From: Hymenobacter sp. BT188
GTDB taxonomy: Bacteria > Bacteroidota > Bacteroidia > Cytophagales > Hymenobacteraceae
NCBI RefSeq assembly: GCF_014333585.1
Contig: NZ_JACSCW010000007.1
Span: 1 to 64,000 of the forward strand
Reading direction: 5' to 3'
Length of the DNA stretch: 64,000 nucleotides
Shown here in pieces: positions 54,233 through 61,200 of this stretch. The position numbers were made by a program, and so were the translations under genes. Numbering within the stretch: position 1 is the first letter of the stretch; each line of letters opens with the position of its first letter. The notes under the pieces were generated by a model that was not told the DNA's origin, made no database searches, and saw only the letters and a list, made by a program, of their open reading frames with translations.

Positions 54233-55552
54233 ATGATGAATAACCTTGCTTTGGCGCTGGAGTATTTGCGGGCGTATACCGTCTGGCGCCTGACCTCGGC
54301 ACCGGGTGAGTCGTCTACCGAGCCCCCCACCCTACCGTTGTTTGATGCCGACGAAGCCACGGTTTTCACCTCGCTGGTAGCCCAGACCCAGCTTAGCGAA
54401 GTCGAACTCATATATCTAATGGTAGCGCTGGCCCCGCATCTACAGCCAGGATTTTTTGATGCACTAATCCGTGACTGTCTCCCCGATGGCGGGGAGTTTC
54501 CGGAGTTTGGGGGCGTGCGGGGCGCCAACCACCGCGGCCTGCTGCCGACGGGCGAAACGGCACTGTATATTCTGGCGGGAAATGACCTGCAAAAGCGCCT
54601 GGCGCTGTACGACTTATTGAGCCCCAAGCATTTCTTTGCCCAAGAACGCATCATTGCCTTGGAAGGTCCGAAGCCGGGCGAACCGCACCTGAGTGGCCGC
54701 CTTATCCCGCATGCGGAGGTTATGGAGCTGCTCATAACGGGTACGGTCAGCCTTCCCCCGTTTAGTATGGAGTTTCCGGCCGAGCACATCCAAACGGCGA
54801 TGGAGTGGGATGATTTGGTGCTCCACCCAAATACGCTGCAGCAGATTCAGGAAATTCAGCACTGGATGACGCACAGCGAAACGCTCCTGCATAAGTGGGG
54901 TATGCGCAAGAAAGTCAAACCCGGGTTTCGCGCCCTTTTCTACGGCCCACCGGGCACCGGCAAGACGTTAACGGCCAGCCTGCTGGGAAAAAGCACGAAT
55001 AAAGACGTTTTCCGCATCGATTTATCCCGAGTAGTTTCCAAATACATTGGTGAGACGGAGAAGAATCTGGCCACCCTTTTTGATAAGGCCGAAAACAAGG
55101 ACTGGATCTTATTCTTCGATGAAGCCGATGCCCTCTTCGGCAAGCGCACCGACATTCGGGATGCCCATGATAAGTACGCCAATCAGGAGGTGGCCTACTT
55201 GCTGCAACGCATTGAGAGCTATAATGGCCTGGTCATATTGGCCACCAACCAACGCGCCAACATCGACGATGCGTTTGTGCGCCGGTTCCAGGCCATTATT
55301 CACTTTCCCATGCCGCGCGCCGAGGAAAGGCTCCGCATCTGGCGCAGCACCTTCCCACCCCAGCTTCAAATCGCCGATGATGTTGACTGGCTGCAGGTGG
55401 CGGCGCGCTACGAACTCACAGGTGCCGGCATTTTAAACGTGGCCCACTACTGCGCCATTGAGGCCCTAGCAGATCAAAGCTATCTTCTTACCCTCCCGCG
55501 CTTGGAGAAGGGCATTCTGCGGGAGTATGCGAAAGAGGGAAAAGTAGTTTAG
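54233..55552 (+). CDS. AAA+ ATPase of the eCIS (Pvc15 type)
   Basis: 439 residues. The N-terminal 190 are the Pvc15-type helical region. The AAA domain (about 225-420) has Walker A GPPGTGKT at 238-245, Walker B ILFFDEAD (Asp296, Glu297), sensor 1 LVILATNQRANIDDAFVRRF with arginine fingers, and a C-terminal lid. Pvc15-like ATPases are needed for cargo loading or particle assembly and are the usual last gene of the operon, as here. It is 35 bases after the cargo candidate. The ATG at 54233 is followed by a second ATG; either may be used. Confidence 0.95.
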   Translation: MMNNLALALEYLRAYTVWRLTSAPGESSTEPPTLPLFDADEATVFTSLVAQTQLSEVELIYLMVALAPHLQPGFFDALIRDCLPDGGEFPEFGGVRGANHRGLLPTGETALYILAGNDLQKRLALYDLLSPKHFFAQERIIALEGPKPGEPHLSGRLIPHAEVMELLITGTVSLPPFSMEFPAEHIQTAMEWDDLVLHPNTLQQIQEIQHWMTHSETLLHKWGMRKKVKPGFRALFYGPPGTGKTLTASLLGKSTNKDVFRIDLSRVVSKYIGETEKNLATLFDKAENKDWILFFDEADALFGKRTDIRDAHDKYANQEVAYLLQRIESYNGLVILATNQRANIDDAFVRRFQAIIHFPMPRAEERLRIWRSTFPPQLQIADDVDWLQVAARYELTGAGILNVAHYCAIEALADQSYLLTLPRLEKGILREYAKEGKVV

Positions 55553-55787
55553 GTTCTGAGTTCGTCCGCTACCTTCCGGTGGTCAGCGCGCGCAGTCCTG
55601 CGGCCCCTGCCCGCGCCATGCACAGGCACTCCCCGCGGGAGAGGAAAGCGAGACCTGCTGGGACGTTCAGGCAACACCGGGTAAACGGACTGACAAGGTT
55701 GCCGCAAAAGCAAACCCAGGGTCCAAGCCTACTGGATCCGCTAGATAAGGCCCCGGAGCAAGGCCTGCCATCTTTGCCACCCCATAC
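55553..55787. other. Intergenic, no gene seen, past the eCIS operon
   Basis: GC-rich 235 bases between the ATPase stop and the right direct repeat. Short frames have no recognised similarity. Confidence 0.4.
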
Positions 55788-55808
55788 TTTCAGTGTTGGC
55801 ACTGATGT
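55788..55808 (+). repeat. Right copy of the 21-bp direct repeat flanking the eCIS cluster
   Basis: TTTCAGTGTTGGCACTGATG plus T, 20 of 21 identical with 29190-29210. Followed, as in the left copy, by GTTCC and TAGCTTGGAAGCC-TAC. Together the two copies enclose the sixteen injection-system genes exactly. Confidence 0.75.
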
Positions 55809-55865
55809 GCCGCAGCCGTTCCAGCCGTAGCTTGGAAGCCTACCGGAGTAATACCCCTAGATAAA

Positions 55866-55888
55866 GCAGGCCCCTTTCTGAGCCTGCT
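55866..55888 (+). terminator. Hairpin past the eCIS operon
   Basis: AGCAGGC and GCCTGCT arms around CCCTTTCTGA. A moderate stem without a T-run, about 310 bases after the ATPase stop. Confidence 0.4.
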
Positions 55889-55930
55889 CCCGGACCCGGC
55901 GCAGGGTTGTTTCCCTGAGGTAAATAGCCA

Positions 55931-55966
55931 AACCAAACGCCGAGGCGACGCCTGCGGCGTTTGGTT
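55931..55966 (+). terminator. 12-bp perfect stem-loop, probable terminator
   Basis: Arms AACCAAACGCCG and CGGCGTTTGGTT (55931-55942, 55955-55966) with a loop that is partly self-complementary. It separates the eCIS cluster from the lanthipeptide-like cassette and may insulate them in both directions. No long T-run follows. Confidence 0.6.
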
Positions 55967-56077
55967 ATGTAAGACACTGGCCCTATAAACCGAGCAGCCA
56001 CTTGATGATTAAATAGTTACCAGCCAATCACCTGAATGGAGAGAATCATTGCACCAGGCCACTAGCGAACGCCAGCT

Positions 56078-56437
56078 ATGGAATCAACGGAACGGATATA
56101 TGCTCAGGTAGTGCTGCAAGCCCCGTCCGGTCAATCGGCAGCCAGCACGACGGCCACTGCCGAGCAAGTAGACCATGTGCGGCCTATTAAGGCCGCGACA
56201 GAGCAGGCCGTAGATTTTATGAAAAAAGCTGGCTTTCGCGTTGAACAGGCTGGCATAACGCTCTCCGTATCGGGCACAAAGCAACAATTCGAATCCGTTT
56301 TTGGCATCCACCTTAGCGCCTATGAGCAGGCTGGCCAAACGTATTACCGCCCCGACCACCCGGCCCTTATTCCGGCCACGGCACCCTCCTGCCTGCAGAC
56401 AATAGTATTTGCTGAACCCCGCCAATACTTTAACTAA
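56078..56437 (+). CDS. Stand-alone protease-propeptide-like protein
   Basis: A 119-residue protein. Residues about 35-115 follow the activation-propeptide pattern of S53 (pro-kumamolisin) proteases: ATEQAVDFMKKAGFRVEQAG, FESVFGIHLSAYEQAGQTYY and RPDHPALIPATAPS. The same pattern recurs in the N-terminal 90 residues of the subtilisin encoded next (VQQLQASGFEVLQVSSTSIA, YEKAFKTKITRRE). There is no signal peptide. It may be a free chaperone or inhibitor for that protease. It starts the cassette and stops 12 bases before the protease gene. No catalytic residues are expected. The family call is by eye. Confidence 0.65.
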   Translation: MESTERIYAQVVLQAPSGQSAASTTATAEQVDHVRPIKAATEQAVDFMKKAGFRVEQAGITLSVSGTKQQFESVFGIHLSAYEQAGQTYYRPDHPALIPATAPSCLQTIVFAEPRQYFN

Positions 56438-56449
56438 GCATTTAGCATT

Positions 56450-58021
56450 ATGGCAAAAGTAACGAAAAGCAAAGTTTTGTTTGCCCATGCTTCCGTGCAT
56501 TCCATTGGTGGTAAATCGTTATTCAGCGCGCACCCGGCCGAAATTCGGCCCCACACCGTGCAGGCCTTTCGATCCGAGAAAGAGCTGACGGCTCAGGCCG
56601 TGCAGCAACTGCAGGCCAGTGGGTTCGAAGTGCTACAAGTCAGCAGTACCTCTATCGCTATTGCGGCGCCCCTGGAGGTATACGAAAAAGCCTTCAAAAC
56701 CAAGATTACGCGCCGCGAGGAACCCGTCGTGAAGGAAGAAGGCCAGGAGACCACGGCGGAGATGTTTGACTCGCCTAGCACGGATGTGCCCGGCCTGATC
56801 GACCCGGGCGGCAGTCCTTTTGCGGACGTGCTCGAAGGAGTATCGCTGAACCGGCCGGTTTACTACTTCGCCAACAAGTTTGCGCCGCCCGTAGGCTACT
56901 GGCACCTCCGGATTCCGGGCGACGTATCGCTCGGGCTCAATGCCGACCGCGCCCACCGCGCCGGATTTACGGGCCGGGGCATCCATGCGGTAATGGTCGA
57001 TTCGGGTTGGTACCAGCATCCCTACTTCGTGGCCCGGGGCTACCGGATCAACCCGGTGGTGCTCGGGCCGGGCGCATCCGCCCCGGACCGCGATGAAAAC
57101 GGCCACGGCACGGGCGAGTCAGCCAACCTGTTGGCGGTCGCGCCGGACGTGGCTTTTACGATGGTCAAGATGAGCTTCGTGGATTCGGCCGGCGCCTTCA
57201 ACGCGGCCGTCGCCCTGAATCCGCACATCATTTCCTGCAGTTGGGGGTCGGATATCCAAAACGGTCCGCTCCGCTCCGACGACAACGTTTTGGCCGCCGC
57301 GGTCGCCGACGCGGTGCGGCGGGGAATCACCGTCGTGTGCTCGGGCGGGAACGGCCACTTTGGGTTTCCCGGCCAGCATCCCGACGTTATTGCCGCGGGG
57401 GGCGTTTTCCTGCAGCCCGATGGCTCGCTCCGAGCCAGTGACTACGCCAGCGGATTTGCCAGCCTGATTTTTCCGGGTCGCAACGTGCCGGATGTATCCG
57501 GCTTGGTGGGCATGCAACCCCATGCCGCGTACATCATGCTGCCGGTAGAGCCCAGGAATCAGATTGATACGGGCGGCGCGGGCGGCGTCCATCCCGCCAG
57601 GGACCAGACGTTATCCTACGATGGTTGGGCCGCGTTTAGCGGCACTTCGGCCGCGGCCCCCCAGCTAGCGGGCATCTGTGCGCTGATGAAGCAGGCCAAC
57701 GGCCCGCTCACGCCGGCCGACGCCCGCGCCATTCTCCAGCGGACGGCCATCGACGTGACCCTGGGCGCCAGCCATCCGCGCACCGGCGGAGTAACGGGAG
57801 TTGGCCCCGACCTAGCCACCGGGGCCGGACTAGCCGATGCCCACAAAGCGACCATGCTCGCCCGCCTGCGGGCCGTGGTGTTGCCCCCCGGCACCGGGGT
57901 AGCGTCCCTTACGACCCCGGCTGAGCCCCTACCATCACCTCTGTTAACCCCTGGCAAGCTGAAGCTGACGATGGACGAGTACCAAGCTTTTGAAGACATG
58001 CTGCTGGGAATCAGCCCTTAA
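56450..58021 (+). CDS. Subtilisin-like S8 serine protease (possible lanthipeptide leader peptidase)
   Basis: 523 residues. After an N-terminal propeptide-like region (about 20-95) comes an S8 domain (about 160-475) with an intact triad: Asp184 in HAVMVDSGW, His219 in NGHGTGESAN and Ser400 in FSGTSAAAPQLAG, plus the oxyanion Asn301 in CSGGNGHFG. No signal peptide is seen, so it may act in the cytoplasm or depend on an unusual route. In lanthipeptide clusters subtilisin LanP enzymes remove leaders; its place directly upstream of the substrate candidate (50-base gap) suggests such a role. It could equally be an effector or defence protease. Confidence 0.92.
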   Translation: MAKVTKSKVLFAHASVHSIGGKSLFSAHPAEIRPHTVQAFRSEKELTAQAVQQLQASGFEVLQVSSTSIAIAAPLEVYEKAFKTKITRREEPVVKEEGQETTAEMFDSPSTDVPGLIDPGGSPFADVLEGVSLNRPVYYFANKFAPPVGYWHLRIPGDVSLGLNADRAHRAGFTGRGIHAVMVDSGWYQHPYFVARGYRINPVVLGPGASAPDRDENGHGTGESANLLAVAPDVAFTMVKMSFVDSAGAFNAAVALNPHIISCSWGSDIQNGPLRSDDNVLAAAVADAVRRGITVVCSGGNGHFGFPGQHPDVIAAGGVFLQPDGSLRASDYASGFASLIFPGRNVPDVSGLVGMQPHAAYIMLPVEPRNQIDTGGAGGVHPARDQTLSYDGWAAFSGTSAAAPQLAGICALMKQANGPLTPADARAILQRTAIDVTLGASHPRTGGVTGVGPDLATGAGLADAHKATMLARLRAVVLPPGTGVASLTTPAEPLPSPLLTPGKLKLTMDEYQAFEDMLLGISP

Positions 58022-58071
58022 CTACCTCCCTCCAGCAGTATACCTATTCCCCACTTCAAACACTATATACC

Positions 58072-58950
58072 ATGGAAAACCAAGGACAAAGTAGGTTCGA
58101 GTACGACGAATGGATCGAGCAGGTACGCCCCGACCTACGCAGTACGGACCAACTAACGCTGTTGCAAGGCTTTATCGGTCGGTCGTCGGAGAGCGGCCAC
58201 CTTCGGGTATACTCCGACGAAAGTTTAAACAACTTCGTGGAAGTGCCGGAAGACGCGATTGTACATGCCGTGAAGTTAAGCGAGGCCGACTCGCCCCTGG
58301 GGGGCAGCAAGCTCTGGCTCCGCTCCGATGTGGTGGTCACCTATGGCGACCCCAAAGCGGCGAATCGCCCGAGAACCACCTTCCTGGAAGGTGACCTGAT
58401 GCAGCAGTACGCTACCCAATACGGGGGGGGCTACGATGCCATGGGGGGGGGCTACGATGCCATGGGCGGGGCAGGCGCTTTCGGGGGACAGTTCGACCCC
58501 GCGGGTGGCGGCCAGGGCGGCGGACAGTTCATGGCGACGGTACCGGCCATTCAGTGCGTACAACCCGTCCGGACGGTGATTGGCCCCAACTGTCCGGGGC
58601 CGGTGTTGCAGACCTCGGTCCGGACGATATGCAGACCTCTCACCTGCCTGAGAACTGCCTGTGGGCCAGTCACCTGCCTGAGAACGGCCTGTGGGCCGCA
58701 AACCTGCTTAAGAACTTTGTGCGGGCCGCAAACCTGCCACCCGATTATATGCGGCGGCATACCCTGCCAGTTCACCTCACGCCCCCCCATTACAATTACC
58801 ATTACGGGCCCCACCGGTACCATCACTGGGCCAACCGGGACAATTGGGGGGGGCACTATCGCTCAGCCCGGCGGCGGCTTTATGGGTGGGCAAGGCGATC
58901 CTAACATGGGCGGCTACTACGGGACTTTCAATCCCTATATGATGTACTAA
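58072..58950 (+). CDS. Candidate modified-peptide precursor with a cysteine-every-five-residues ladder
   Basis: 292 residues. The N-terminal 100 form a compact soluble domain (LTLLQGFIGRSSESGHLRVY, NNFVEVPEDAIVHAVKL, KLWLRSDVVV) that could serve as leader or recognition domain. A Gly-rich linker (118-152) follows, then cysteines at 187, 192, 197, 202, 207, 212, 217, 222, 227 and 232, exactly five residues apart. These lie in decapeptide units TCLRTACGPV, TCLRTACGPQ and TCLRTLCGPQ, with threonines at -1 or -2 to most cysteines. A collagen-like TGPTGTITGPTGTI stretch and a Gly-rich tail end the protein. With kinase, HopA1 and LanC-like genes downstream, thioether rings from Thr and Cys are the leading idea. 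A disulfide- or metal-rich structural protein is the alternative. Confidence 0.7.
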   Translation: MENQGQSRFEYDEWIEQVRPDLRSTDQLTLLQGFIGRSSESGHLRVYSDESLNNFVEVPEDAIVHAVKLSEADSPLGGSKLWLRSDVVVTYGDPKAANRPRTTFLEGDLMQQYATQYGGGYDAMGGGYDAMGGAGAFGGQFDPAGGGQGGGQFMATVPAIQCVQPVRTVIGPNCPGPVLQTSVRTICRPLTCLRTACGPVTCLRTACGPQTCLRTLCGPQTCHPIICGGIPCQFTSRPPITITITGPTGTITGPTGTIGGGTIAQPGGGFMGGQGDPNMGGYYGTFNPYMMY

Positions 58951-58960
58951 TCTTTAACTA

Positions 58961-59005
58961 AAAAAGGGCGAGTATTGGTACCGATCACCAATGCTCGCCC
59001 TTTTT
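58961..59005 (+). terminator. Strong terminator between the precursor candidate and the enzyme genes
   Basis: A 19-bp stem (58961-58979 with 58987-59005, one G-T pair) with a 7-base loop and TTTTT at its 3' end, ten bases after the substrate stop codon. It ends 16 bases before the kinase start. Partial readthrough would yield more substrate than enzyme transcript, a common arrangement in peptide antibiotic operons. Confidence 0.92.
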
Positions 59006-59021
59006 CTTGCTCTTCCCGTGC

Positions 59022-60146
59022 ATGCTGCTAACTGGATTTAACATCGCCCATTATTTACTGGACAAAGGTTATCTCACTCCTCATGCCATTCTGGACGGCA
59101 CGTTTACGGCGCACCAGACATCCAGCCGCAACGCTAACTACCTGATTAATCGGGATAGTGAATCCGATGATGGGGCAGATCGGGCGTTGTTTGTCAAGCA
59201 GGTGCAGAATTGGGATCAGGAGAAAACGCAAACGCTCCGCACCGAAGCCACCTGCTATTGGTTGGCCAACAACGAAGCGGCGTATGCACAGCTTAACACC
59301 TTTTTGCCCCGCTTTATTGAGTTTGATCACCCCAATCACATTCTCATCACCGAGGCGGTACCCGGAAGCATTAATCTCCACGACTTCTACTTACAAGAGC
59401 GGCAGTTTCCACTTCCGCTGGCCACCCACCAGGCCGAGCTACTCAGCTCGTTTCACCAACGCACCATTACCGCCGATCAGGATTTGCCCAGCTTCCGGCT
59501 GTTTCGGCGGCAGCAACCGGTAGTGTTCATATGGAGTGCCTCCAACTTCGCCAGCTACAACCCGCAGCAAAGCGAAGCGGAACGGCAGATGATTCACCTG
59601 ATCACGCACAACCACGACTACATGCAGCGGCTGCAGGCCGTGCGCGACCAGTGGCAGATCAGCAGTCTGACGCACGGCGATATAAAGCCAGCCAACTTCT
59701 TGATTCATCGGGACGCTCTGCAAACGAATCGCTACGATTTGCGGCTGATCGATTGGGAAACTGCTGATATTGGTGACCCCTGCTGGGATGTGGCCGCTGT
59801 ATTCCAAAGCTATCTTTTCTACTGGGTAGTGCACGAGCCCCTCTCCCCCCCAGCGGCCCAGCCCCCTGCTGCTAGCAATACCTACGGCTTCTCCTTAGAA
59901 GCTATGCAGCCTTCCATTCGGCAGTTCTGGGCAGTATACGCGCAGCGCATGCGATGGTCGGCTGAAGAAACGCGCCAGAACTTGCAAAAAACCGTGGGCT
60001 ACTGTGCGCTGAAACTGATTCATACCTGCTACGAAAGCATTCAACAAGCCCCAGCCATGCCGCCCCACAGTGCCCGCCTGCTGCAGCTTAGCCTGAATAT
60101 GCTCCGCTCACCCGATGAGGCCATTCGGCAGGTCCTGGGACTGTAA
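59022..60146 (+). CDS. APH/choline-kinase-like phosphotransferase (LanK-like candidate)
   Basis: A 374-residue protein-kinase-fold enzyme. It shows the ATP Lys59 in LFVKQV, a catalytic loop LTHGDIKPANFLIH (Asp220, Asn225) and the metal-binding Asp244 in LRLIDWETADIGDPCWDVA, typical of aminoglycoside and choline kinases. In class V lanthipeptide pathways a stand-alone kinase of this fold phosphorylates Ser or Thr of the precursor before elimination. Here the HopA1 and LanC-like neighbours argue for that role. Start at ATG 59022; a TTG at 59007 falls directly after the terminator. A gap of 14 bases separates it from the HopA1 gene. An antibiotic or small-molecule kinase is the alternative. Confidence 0.85.
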   Translation: MLLTGFNIAHYLLDKGYLTPHAILDGTFTAHQTSSRNANYLINRDSESDDGADRALFVKQVQNWDQEKTQTLRTEATCYWLANNEAAYAQLNTFLPRFIEFDHPNHILITEAVPGSINLHDFYLQERQFPLPLATHQAELLSSFHQRTITADQDLPSFRLFRRQQPVVFIWSASNFASYNPQQSEAERQMIHLITHNHDYMQRLQAVRDQWQISSLTHGDIKPANFLIHRDALQTNRYDLRLIDWETADIGDPCWDVAAVFQSYLFYWVVHEPLSPPAAQPPAASNTYGFSLEAMQPSIRQFWAVYAQRMRWSAEETRQNLQKTVGYCALKLIHTCYESIQQAPAMPPHSARLLQLSLNMLRSPDEAIRQVLGL

Positions 60147-60160
60147 CCTTTCTTCCGGCT

Positions 60161-61141
60161 ATGGCGACCTCCTACCAGCACCAACTTGACACTATTCTGG
60201 GTAGTGTACTGATTGATTCGGCCCAACGACAAATCAAGATCGCGCGGGTGCCAACGCCGGTTGACTTTGCACCGGATAACCTACGCCCCACCCTGGCAGG
60301 GGTGTTGTACCAGCATTTCTACCACGCCGACGATGCGCCAGCTGCTTTACCCGCGGCGGCACCCGATCTATCGTTTGAGGAGCGATTACGTCGTCATAAT
60401 CACTCTGCCGAGCGCTTCGACCTGCCGTGGACAGTGGAAGAGGTCGACCAGGCGGGGGTGGCGTACGCTACCAAAGGCAATCAGAAGCGCATGCTGTATC
60501 CGGGCGAATACGTGTTCGACACCCCGAAGCGGGGCCCCGTGCAACCGGGGGACGTTCTCCGGCTCCTCGCCCGCGCCGAGCACCGGGACGCTAAGAGCGG
60601 TTTTTATTTCGTCTTTGGCCAGACCCCCGGCGACGATTCGATAGCGCTTCAAACCCGGATTTACTTCCATCTGACCGCCGACGGGGCCGCTCCGCTGACC
60701 GCTTGGATAACGCAGACGCTCAATGCGTATCGGGTACCGTTCCAGTTCAAATGCCTCAATCGCCCTGACCTGTACGGCCGCAACGATTCGGCGGTGCTCT
60801 ACCTCCAAAAGCCTTTAGTAAGCTTCGTGCTTAAGCTACTGGCCGATGATGTGAGCCATTTTGCCCCCCACTTGCGTTCCTCCGTGCCGCTATTTACCCG
60901 CTGCTTGATGCCCGGTCTGGCTTTCGCGGAAAGCCCGTCCAACCCCAACGAAAGCTTTGGCACCAGTCGGTGTGGGCTGCTGGCCCAAGGCATTGCCAAT
61001 GCGGTAGAGGCCCAGCTTCCCTCCAGCCACTATGCCGAGCGCGTGCAGGCGGTCTTGGAGCAGGTTGGACTTTCGTTGGAGCACCCCTATCTTAATCCTC
61101 GCTCCCGCTATCCTTACCATTTTCCCGCGGCTTTCGCGTAG
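60161..61141 (+). CDS. HopA1-family protein (LanY-like phospho-lyase candidate)
   Basis: A 326-residue protein with the HopA1 (type III effector) family core: KSGFYFVFGQTPGDDSIALQ, RIYFHLTADGAAPLTAWITQ, NAYRVPFQFKCLNRPDLYGR and NDSAVLYLQKP. Outside pathogens this family occurs in class V lanthipeptide clusters (LxmY of lexapeptide, for example), where it is the proposed lyase removing phosphate from phospho-Ser/Thr to make dehydroamino acids. It lies between kinase and cyclase genes with short gaps, and there is no secretion signal or type III system nearby, so the biosynthetic role is favoured. It has a complete length for the family. Confidence 0.85.
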   Translation: MATSYQHQLDTILGSVLIDSAQRQIKIARVPTPVDFAPDNLRPTLAGVLYQHFYHADDAPAALPAAAPDLSFEERLRRHNHSAERFDLPWTVEEVDQAGVAYATKGNQKRMLYPGEYVFDTPKRGPVQPGDVLRLLARAEHRDAKSGFYFVFGQTPGDDSIALQTRIYFHLTADGAAPLTAWITQTLNAYRVPFQFKCLNRPDLYGRNDSAVLYLQKPLVSFVLKLLADDVSHFAPHLRSSVPLFTRCLMPGLAFAESPSNPNESFGTSRCGLLAQGIANAVEAQLPSSHYAERVQAVLEQVGLSLEHPYLNPRSRYPYHFPAAFA

Positions 61142-61200
61142 CCTCCCCAGCCCCGCAATTCTTCGTTCCCTTCCTCTGCCCCCGGGTGCTCTACCGCTTT

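Noticed and set aside
58072..58950. Cys-ladder protein considered as a simple antisense or repeat artefact
   Set aside because: The N-terminal 100 residues form a normal soluble domain in the same frame, the gene has its own terminator, and the cysteine rhythm is exact over ten repeats.
59022..60146. Kinase considered as an aminoglycoside resistance enzyme
   Set aside because: The motifs fit the broad APH/choline kinase fold only; its operon with HopA1 and LanC-like genes makes a peptide kinase more likely, although resistance cannot be excluded.
60161..61141. HopA1 protein considered as a type III effector
   Set aside because: No type III secretion genes or chaperone are nearby; the kinase and LanC neighbours favour a biosynthetic lyase.
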